Shown one piece after another: positions 50,623-58,600 of a DNA stretch of 64,000 bases. The notes below the pieces were generated by a model, which saw only the letters and a program-made list of their open reading frames with translations, was not told the origin of the DNA and did not search any database. Source of the stretch: Candidatus Sericytochromatia bacterium (lineage in GTDB: Bacteria > Cyanobacteriota > Sericytochromatia > UBA7694); assembly GCA_018780035.1 (NCBI GenBank), contig JADMKE010000026.1:1-64000 (forward strand), written 5' to 3'. Numbering within the stretch: the first letter of the stretch is position 1; each line of letters opens with the position of its first letter. The translations under genes and the position numbers were made by a program.

Positions 50623-51188
50623 TTGCCACCTTGGGCCAGGCGCTGAGCACGGGCCATTTCGGCTTCGTTGGTGCCTGCGGTGCCCGCAACGGTGATGCGC
50701 TGCGTTTGACGGCTGCTGCCATCGGCCCCGGCGGTCGTGGTCTGGTTAAAGGCGGCAGAGCCGTCGAGGCCCAATTGATCATCGGTGGCGTCGCGGCGAT
50801 AGGTTATCGCTGCGCCCAGGGTGGTCGTTTGGCTGTCCGTGGCATTGCCTGTGGCGGGCTGGGTATTGGTGTTTTCTTGCCGGTAATAGCCGCTGATTCC
50901 CCAATCGCCGTCATCTTCTTCATCTTCGGCTTCGGGATTGGGGGGGGCGGTCGGTTCGGGAGCGGGGGCTGGTTGGGGGGTGGGAAAGGGGGTTTGCACG
51001 GGCTCTCTCACCACTGCGGAGGTGGCGCCCACAGCTGTATTGACCCCGGCAGCGGAATCTCTTGGGGCAGCAGGCGGCGCCTGTACGGGGGGAGCCGCAG
51101 TGGGGGCCGGTGGCGGCGTAGCAGGACCCGTTGTGGGACTGGGTGGGGGGGCTTTTAACGGGGCTGTGCCGGCTGGAATACTTTGCAT
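50619..51188 (-). CDS. Proline-rich protein with beta C-terminal part
   Basis: 189 aa. Residues 1-85 are extremely Pro/Ala/Thr-rich (stalk-like); an acidic PEAEDEEDDGDWG patch follows; residues 95-170 repeat amphipathic strands (WGISGYYRQENTNTQ, TTTLGAAITYRRDA, GLDGSAAFNQTT, TQRITVAGTAG), like the barrel strands of the neighbour at 51218. No signal peptide is evident. It may be a truncated or divergent paralogue of that neighbour. Confidence 0.5.
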   Translation of the reverse strand: MQSIPAGTAPLKAPPPSPTTGPATPPPAPTAAPPVQAPPAAPRDSAAGVNTAVGATSAVVREPVQTPFPTPQPAPAPEPTAPPNPEAEDEEDDGDWGISGYYRQENTNTQPATGNATDSQTTTLGAAITYRRDATDDQLGLDGSAAFNQTTTAGADGSSRQTQRITVAGTAGTNEAEMARAQRLAQGGN

Positions 51189-51217
51189 AAAATCCTCCGA
51201 TTAAATAACGAAATAAT

Positions 51218-52372
51218 TTAAAATCTGCGAACCAAATCGAGGCGAACCCCTTCTCCTCGGAAAAGTGAAGCATTGGGATCCATGGTCCAGGGGGTTAAGC
51301 CGGGATCGTTTGAAACAGGGTTGTGGAAGACACTGGCCTGCAAGCCCAAGCGCCCGTCGGTAAAGGGAACAGGCAGCACCAAATTGGGACTGGTCAGTCG
51401 CATGCCGCCGTTTTCACTGTAGCCCAGGCGCAGATCGATGCCCGGCTGAGAAAAGGCCAGACTGCCCTGCCATTCCGACTCAGAACTGTCCCCCCGCTCA
51501 GTGGTGTTATAACCCAGACCAAAACCAATAGAGGTATTTCCCTGACCCCCACTTACGCCGAGGCCATACCGGCTCTGGCCTTCGCTGCTTTCAAGGCCCT
51601 CTGCAGTGGTCACTCTGGTGCGGGTGTCTTGAAAGGAGACCGACACCCCGCCTTCAAAACGATTTGAGGCATTTTCGCCCGGGGGCGGCCCGCCCGTGGG
51701 AAAGGCGGGAACCGCTTCGCGGCCCCTGACTGCTTCGGCCTGTTGTAAAAGGGGTGCTTCCATGCGCAAACGGGCAGCTTTGGCGGTGGGGCTTTCCAAT
51801 TGGGGGTTGTTGGTGACGTATTGGGCCCATTGCAGGTAGATCTGGGTCGCATTTCGCACCGCCGTGCGGTTGGCATTGGTCGGATTCTGGCGGTAGCGTT
51901 CGATCGCGCCGTGGAGTTGATCTTGCAGGCGCTCGGTAAACGCGGGCACGTCGTGTTCGAGCGTGATGGCCGCCGGGCCGGAGGGGGGAGCTGTCGCGCC
52001 CAGCGATTCACGGGCGCGCGCATCCCGACCACTCATTTCTGCTGTGGTACGGGTGACTTCTTCGGCTGAGATCAGGGGGAGCGCAGCTGTCGCTTCAGGC
52101 TGAGAGTACGTTCGGGGGGCTGTGACAATCGGGGCATCGGGATCAAAGAGCGGATCAGAAGGGGAAAAAGCGGCACTGGGGTAAGTGGCGGGGAGTTGAG
52201 GTTCGGGCGCTGGAGTTGGCGCTGGAGTTGGCGCTGATGTTGGCGCTGATGTTGGCGCTGGAGTGGGTTCTGTCGCGGGAGCCACGTCAGCAGAGGCAGC
52301 CAAACGTGGGCTGGCAGAGGCTGCGGGCAGTGGTTCGGGCAGACGTGACGTGCCAGAGACAGAACTAAGCAT
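51218..52372 (-). CDS. Thr/Pro-stalk protein with predicted beta-barrel-like end
   Basis: 384 aa from the ATG at 52372 (30 codons inside a longer frame). Residues 30-70 are an Ala/Pro/Thr repeat encoded by a 12-bp tandem array. Residues 110-230 are helical (LQDQLHGAIERYRQNPTNANRTAVRNATQIYLQWAQYV). The last 150 residues show alternating strands ending in aromatic-terminated YGLGVSGGQGNTSIGFGLGYN, LAFSQPGIDLRLGYSENGG and VRLDLVRRF, with a C-terminal Phe as in outer-membrane barrels. No classical signal peptide is seen, so localisation is uncertain. Confidence 0.5.
   Translation of the reverse strand: MLSSVSGTSRLPEPLPAASASPRLAASADVAPATEPTPAPTSAPTSAPTPAPTPAPEPQLPATYPSAAFSPSDPLFDPDAPIVTAPRTYSQPEATAALPLISAEEVTRTTAEMSGRDARARESLGATAPPSGPAAITLEHDVPAFTERLQDQLHGAIERYRQNPTNANRTAVRNATQIYLQWAQYVTNNPQLESPTAKAARLRMEAPLLQQAEAVRGREAVPAFPTGGPPPGENASNRFEGGVSVSFQDTRTRVTTAEGLESSEGQSRYGLGVSGGQGNTSIGFGLGYNTTERGDSSESEWQGSLAFSQPGIDLRLGYSENGGMRLTSPNLVLPVPFTDGRLGLQASVFHNPVSNDPGLTPWTMDPNASLFRGEGVRLDLVRRF
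52206..52265. repeat. Five 12-bp in-frame tandem repeats in a Thr/Pro stalk
   Basis: Units of exactly 12 bp (GGCGCTGGAGTT or GGCGCTGATGTT) occur at 52206, 52218, 52230, 52242 and 52254. They encode the APTSAPTPAP tract of the gene at 51218. Copy-number change would keep the frame. Confidence 0.85.
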
Positions 52373-52530
52373 GTTGCAACACGGACCTTTTTGAAAAACG
52401 ATTGTAATAATAACCATACCCGATGATCCACAAAAAATAACAGGGGCAGATGGATACACCTGCGCTGATTTTTGTTTGATAGACTCTGAGCGGGTCTTGA
52501 TAATTTCCGTGATACAATAAAAATATGGGC

Positions 52531-52554
52531 AATAAATTAAAAAATTAATTTATT
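52531..52554. promoter_or_regulatory. Perfect 10-bp AT inverted repeat in the divergent intergenic region
   Basis: AATAAATTAA / TTAATTTATT with AAAA spacer, flanked by GC and TTTGC, in a 297-bp AT-rich gap between divergent genes at 52372 and 52670. It may be a regulator site or a terminator-like hairpin (TTTT follows). The rest of the gap is AT-rich with a TTGATA (52582-52587) as possible -35 of the ndvB operon. Confidence 0.4.
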
Positions 52555-52669
52555 TTTGCTCAAATTTTAGATATTTTCTTTTTGATAATTTTCTAAATTA
52601 ATAATTAAAAGCAAAAACAACTTTGTTCTTGTTTCATTGCCTCCCGTTCAGGGAGAGTTAGATTTCTTT

Positions 52670-55600
52670 ATGTTACAGGCAATATTTCCCCGTTTTCAAG
52701 CCTGGATAACCAGGCAATATTTTCCCCATGATCTCAATCGCGAACAGCCCCTGCGGGCAGAATTGTTGAGTGTGGAGCAGCTTACCCGCTTTGCCCATTC
52801 ACTCGCCGAAACGCATCAGATCTCCCCTCAGCAAGGGCAACACCGACTTTTGGCACAATTGGATCAAAACGAGCAGAGCCTGCGCAGCTTTAACCATGCC
52901 ACCCACGCAGTCCATCCCAATCAACGTCTCACCCCTGCCGCAGAATGGATGTTGGACAATTTTTATCTGCTCGAAGAGCAAATTCAGATGGCCCGCCGCC
53001 ATTTGCCGCCGAGTTACAGCCGCGAATTGCCGCTGCTGGTCAACCCGCTGAATCAGGGGTTTCCCCGTGTTTACGATCTGGTTTTGGAGTTGATCTCCCA
53101 TGTCGATGCCCAGATCGATGGCCGTTCGCTCAGTTCCTTTGTCGATGCCTACCAAAAGGTGACGCCTTTAAAATTGGGGGAATTGTGGGCGATTCCGATC
53201 ATGTTGCGCTTGGCGCTGATCGAAAATCTGCAGCGCATTACCCAACGGCTGACCTTGGCCAGCGAAGAGAGCGATTTGGCGGTGGTTTGGATTGATCGCC
53301 TGCAGGATATGGCTGAGAAAAACCCCTCCAATCTGGTGGTCGTCGTGGCAGACATGGCGCGTTCAGACTTTCCTGTCTCAAGTGCCTTTGTGGCCGAGTT
53401 TTGCCAGCGCCTCTCTCGCCACAGCCCCGTTTTGCATTTGGCACGCACCACCTGGCTGGAACAGCGACTGGTCGCCCAGGGTTTGTCGACAGAGCAATTG
53501 ATTCATCTCGAAAGTCAGAATCAAGCTGCCGATCAGGTCTCGGTCAGCCACAGCATTGCCAGCCTGCGCTTTTTAAGTGCCATGGACTGGAAAGCCTTTG
53601 TGGAGACCCTGAGTTTGGTCGAGCAAACCCTGCACGTTGATCCGGCCTGTGTCTACACAACCATGGATTTTGCCACCCGCGATCGCTACCGCCATGCGGT
53701 TGAGTTTCTGGCCCGGCACAGCCCTTTGTCTGAAGTTGAGGTGGCCCAAGCGGCAATCCAATTGGCCGAAAAAGGGGCTGAAAAAGCCGGGAACAACGAC
53801 CGCCTCGGCCATGTTGGCTATTATCTCGTCGACAAAGGTCTGTCGGATTTGGGAGAGCGGATTCAGGTGCGCTGGCCCCTGGCTTCGCGTATGGAACGCC
53901 TGATCCAACGCTCCCCGCTGCTTTTTTATACCGGCGGGATTTCTCTCTTTACCTTGCTCGCGACCCTGGGTTTTGTGCGGATGGCCCAAGCAACAGAGAT
54001 TCAAGGCTGGCGCTTTGTTTTATTTAGCTTGCTCTTTCTGCTCAGTTCGAGCCAATTGGCTCTGGCTTTTGTCAACGGTCTGACCGCTTTTTTTATCCAA
54101 CCGCATCGTCTGCCACGCCTCGATTTTACGGCGGGGATTGTGCCTGAATGCGAGACAATGGTTGTGGTTCCGACGATGTTAACCAGCCTGCAAGGGGTGG
54201 ATCAGTTGATTGAAAATTTAGAGATTCACCATTTGTCCAACCGCGATGCCCATCTGCATTTTGGCTTGTTGACAGATTTTGCCGATGCAGAGACCGAAAG
54301 CCGACCCGAAGATCTGGCTCTGTTGCAGCGGGCCCGTGCAGGCATTCAAATGCTGAATCAGAAATACCTCTCGCAGAGCGAAAGTCGCTTTTATCTCTTC
54401 CACCGCCCCCGCACGTGGAACGCCTCAGAGGGGCTGTGGATGGGGTATGAGCGCAAACGCGGCAAATTAATGGCCTTTAATGCCCTGCTCAGAGGGGGGG
54501 AGGAGCGTGCTTTTGCAGAGATCTTCGGCGATCTGCAGCTTTTGCCTTTGATCAAATACGTGATAACCCTCGATAGCGATACCCAATTGCCCCGCGACAC
54601 GGCCCGCACCTTGGTCGGCACCATGGCCCATCCGTTGAACCGGCCTGTCTTTGATCCCGCACGCGGGGTGGTTGCAGAAGGGTATAGCATTTTGCAGCCC
54701 CGCATGGGGGTCAGTTTGCCCAGTGCCCGGCGCTCGTGGTTTGTCTGGCTCTTTGCTGGCGAAGCAGGCATAGACCCTTATACCCAAGAAGTTTCGGATG
54801 TGTACCAGGATCTGTTTCAAGAGGGTTCGTTTATTGGCAAAGGGATTTACGATGTGGATGCCTTTCAGCGCGCGATGGAGGGGCGTTTTCCTGAGAACAA
54901 GGTTCTCAGCCACGATTTATTGGAAGCCTGTCATGCCCGTTCGGCCCTGATCAGCGATGTCGAACTCTACGAGGCCTATCCCTATCGCTATAACGTCGAT
55001 ATGAAGCGGCGTCATCGCTGGATTCGGGGCGATTGGCAGATTGCCCAATGGCTGCTGCCACGGGTGCCGGGGCCAGATGCCCGCAAAATTGCCAATCCCT
55101 TGAGTGCCTTGTCGCAGTGGAAGATCTTCGACAATCTCAGACGGAGTTTGATCCCCATTGCCTTGCTCAGCTTTCTGCTGGGCAGTTGGTTGTGTTTGCC
55201 CGAACTCGGCGGCCTGGGTATCCTTTTGGTTTTGCCCCTGATTGTTTTGCCCAATTTGATCTCACTTGTGTTTAATCTTTTACGCAAACCCGAAGACAGC
55301 ACACTCAAAACCCACTTGCGCACGATGGGCGTGAGCAGCATTCGCCAAATGGGCCATGTATTTCTGATTCTGGCCTTTTTGCCCTACGATGCGTATATGA
55401 GCCTGGATGCCATTGGCCGCACGCTTATGCGCCTGCTCTTGACCCGCAAGCGCCTATTGGAATGGCACACCTCGAGTGATTCTGAGTTGACCCTGCGCAC
55501 AGATCTGGGCAGTTTTTATGTCAATATGTGGATCGTTCCCAGCACGGCTCTGATCACAGGCCTGCTTTTGGTCCAGCTCTTTCCGCGTCACTTGCTGGGT

Positions 55601-58600
55601 CTATTGCCTTGGGCTTTGCCGCTTTTGCTGGTCTGGCTGGCGGCGCCCTGGATTGCCTGGTGGATCAGCCAGCCGCTGCAGGCCAAGACTCCCAAACTTC
55701 AGCCTGAGCAGCTCCGTTTTCTCAGACAAACGGCCCGCAAAACCTGGCATTTTTTTGAGGTCTTTGTCTCTGCCGAAGAGAATCACCTGCCCCCCGATAA
55801 TTTTCAGGAATTTCCAAAGCCCACGATTGCCAGTCGCACGTCGCCCACCAATATGGGCTTGGCTCTGATGGCCAATCTTGCGGCCTGGGATTTTGGCTAT
55901 CTTTCGCTCAGCGGCTTTATGACCCGGACCCAAAATGCCCTGAGCAGCATGCAAAAACTGGAGCGCTACCGGGGGCATTTTTACAATTGGTATGACACCC
56001 GCAGCCTGCAGCCGCTTTTGCCACATTATGTCTCAAGTGTCGACAGTGGCAACTTGGCCGGCAATCTGCTGACCCTCAGTGCCGGTCTGCGCGGCCTGGG
56101 GCAAGAAGTTTGTTTTTCTGGACAGGCCTTCGAAGGCTTGCAAGACACCTTGCAGATCCTGGTCGCAGAAGCCGCTGAATGGCCCCTGATCCCTGTTATT
56201 GCACGTTTTTCCAAGGCCCTGGGCACGGTGCCGAACGGCCTTCGAGAGCGTTTGCATTTGTGGGGGCATTTGAGCGATTTGGCAACAGAGCTGCTGAGCG
56301 CTTTGCCGCCCGAAAAAGAACCGCTCAAAATGTGGGGGCAGATTCTCTCTGAAAGCTGTCTGGCCCAACACGAGGAAATGGACTATTTATTGCCCTGGTT
56401 GGCTTTGGAGCGACCGCTTAGGCTGCAAGAAATGCAAGCGCAAAGCCCCTTGGTTTTGGCTCTCGACACCCTCGAAAGCGCCCCTTCGCTGCTTACCATT
56501 GCACAGGCCGCAGAACAATTCAGGCCGCTGATTCAGGTCGCATTGCAGGCCATTTCACTCTCAGCTGAGCAGGGGGTCTCTGAACGGGCTTACCTGGTCT
56601 CCCTTTTAAACAACCTGGATCTGGCCTCTCACCGGGCGCAGATATACCTGAACCAATTGGAAACGCTTGCTGCAGAAGCCGAACAATTGGGTGATATGGA
56701 TTTTGGTTTTCTCTATGAGCCTTCACGGGCCCTGTTTTCAATTGGCTTTAATGTCAGTGAACGGCGCATGGACAATAGCTTTTACGACCTACTCGCCTCT
56801 GAGGCCCGGCTCTGCAGTTATATTGCCATTGCCCTGGGGCAAGTTCCGCAGGATCATTGGTTTTCGCTTGGGCGTCTGCTGGTGGCCTCACAAAATGAGC
56901 CTTTGCTGGTGTCTTGGAGTGGATCGATGTTTGAATACCTGATGCCCATGCTCGTGATGCCCACGTATGAGAACACGATGCTCGCGCACTCCTGTCAAGC
57001 GGCTGTCAAACAACAAATTGCCTATGGCAAATTGCGGGGGGTGCCCTGGGGTATTTCGGAGTCGGGTTATAACCGCACCGATGTGCAACTCAATTACCAA
57101 TACCGGGCTTTTGGGGTGCCGGGCCTGGGCTTAAAACGGGGCTTGGCCGAAGATCTGGTGATTGCCCCTTACGCCAGTGCCATGGCGTTGATGGTGGATC
57201 CCCTAGCGGCCTGTGAAAACCTGATCCAATTGGCGGCAGAAGGCCGGGAAGGCCCCTATGGTTTTTATGAGGCGATCGACTATACCCCGGCCCGTCTCAA
57301 TCCCGACGAATCCTCGGCCTTGATCTGTTCATATATGGCACATCATCAGGGCATGAGCTTGCTGGCCTTGCTCACACTCTTGCAAGATTCGCCGATGCAA
57401 AAACGCTTTATGGCCTATCCGCCCTTTAAAGCTGCAGAGCTGTTATTGCAAGAGCGGGTGCCCAAAACGGCGGCCAGTATCTTTGCCCAAGATTTAGAGC
57501 TGGAAGTCTCGCGCATACTCTCAAGCGATGCCGAAAGTGCGATGCGGATTTTTACCAATCCCAGCCCCCACACCCCCGATGTGCATCTTTTGTCCAATGG
57601 CCGTTACCATTTGGCGATCAGCAGTGCTGGCAGTGGTTATAGCCGTTGGAATGATCTGGCGGTTACCCGCTGGCGCGAAGATGTGACCCGTGATCCCTGG
57701 GGCAGTTTTGTCTATTTGCGCGATCTGGCCAGTGGCGATTATTGGTCAGCGGCTTTTCACCCCAGTTTGCGTCCGTGTAAAAATTACGAGGCGATATTTA
57801 CCCAGGCCCGTGCCGAGTTCCGGCATCAACATGCCAGTCTCGAAGTGCATACCGAGATCAGTGTCTCTCCCGAAGATGACGTGGAATTGAGGCGAATCCG
57901 CATTACCAATCGCTCTTCGGTGCAGCGCCGGATAGAATTGACCTCTTATTCAGAGGTCGTTTTGACCAGCCCAGCAGCAGAGGCCATGCACCCGGCTTTT
58001 AACAATCTCTTTATTCAAACCGAATTTTTGCCCGAGGCCTCAGCCCTGCTCTGTAGCCGCAGGGCCAGTTCTCCCGAAGAAACCCCACCCTGGTTGCTTC
58101 ACCTGATGTTGGTGCAAGCGGGTGAAACCGATCAGATCTCGTGTGAAACCGATCGGCTCAGGTTTATTGGGCGGGGGGGCACTTTGCAGGCCCCTTTGGC
58201 GCTGAAACAGATTGCTCCGCTCTCGAATACGGTTGGCGCGGTCCTCGACCCCATTGTCTCACTCAGGCGCACCGTCATTTTGCCCCCCCATGCGACCACG
58301 GTGGTGGATGTGGTCTTGGGCATGGCTGAGACCCGCGACTTGGCCCTGGCCCAGATTGAAAAATACCAAAGTTCGCTGATGGCTGATCGGGCCTTTGATT
58401 TGGCCTGGACCCACAGCCAGGTCACCTTGCGTCAGCTCAATGCGACCGATGGCGAAGCGCAGCTCTATGGCCGTTTGGCCAAGGCCCTGATTTTTGCCGA
58501 TGCCAGTCGCAGAGCGAGCCCCACACTGCTGCGCAGCAATACCCGCAGCCAGAGTGGCTTGTGGAGCTATGGCATTTCGGGAGATGTGCCGATCGTGCTT

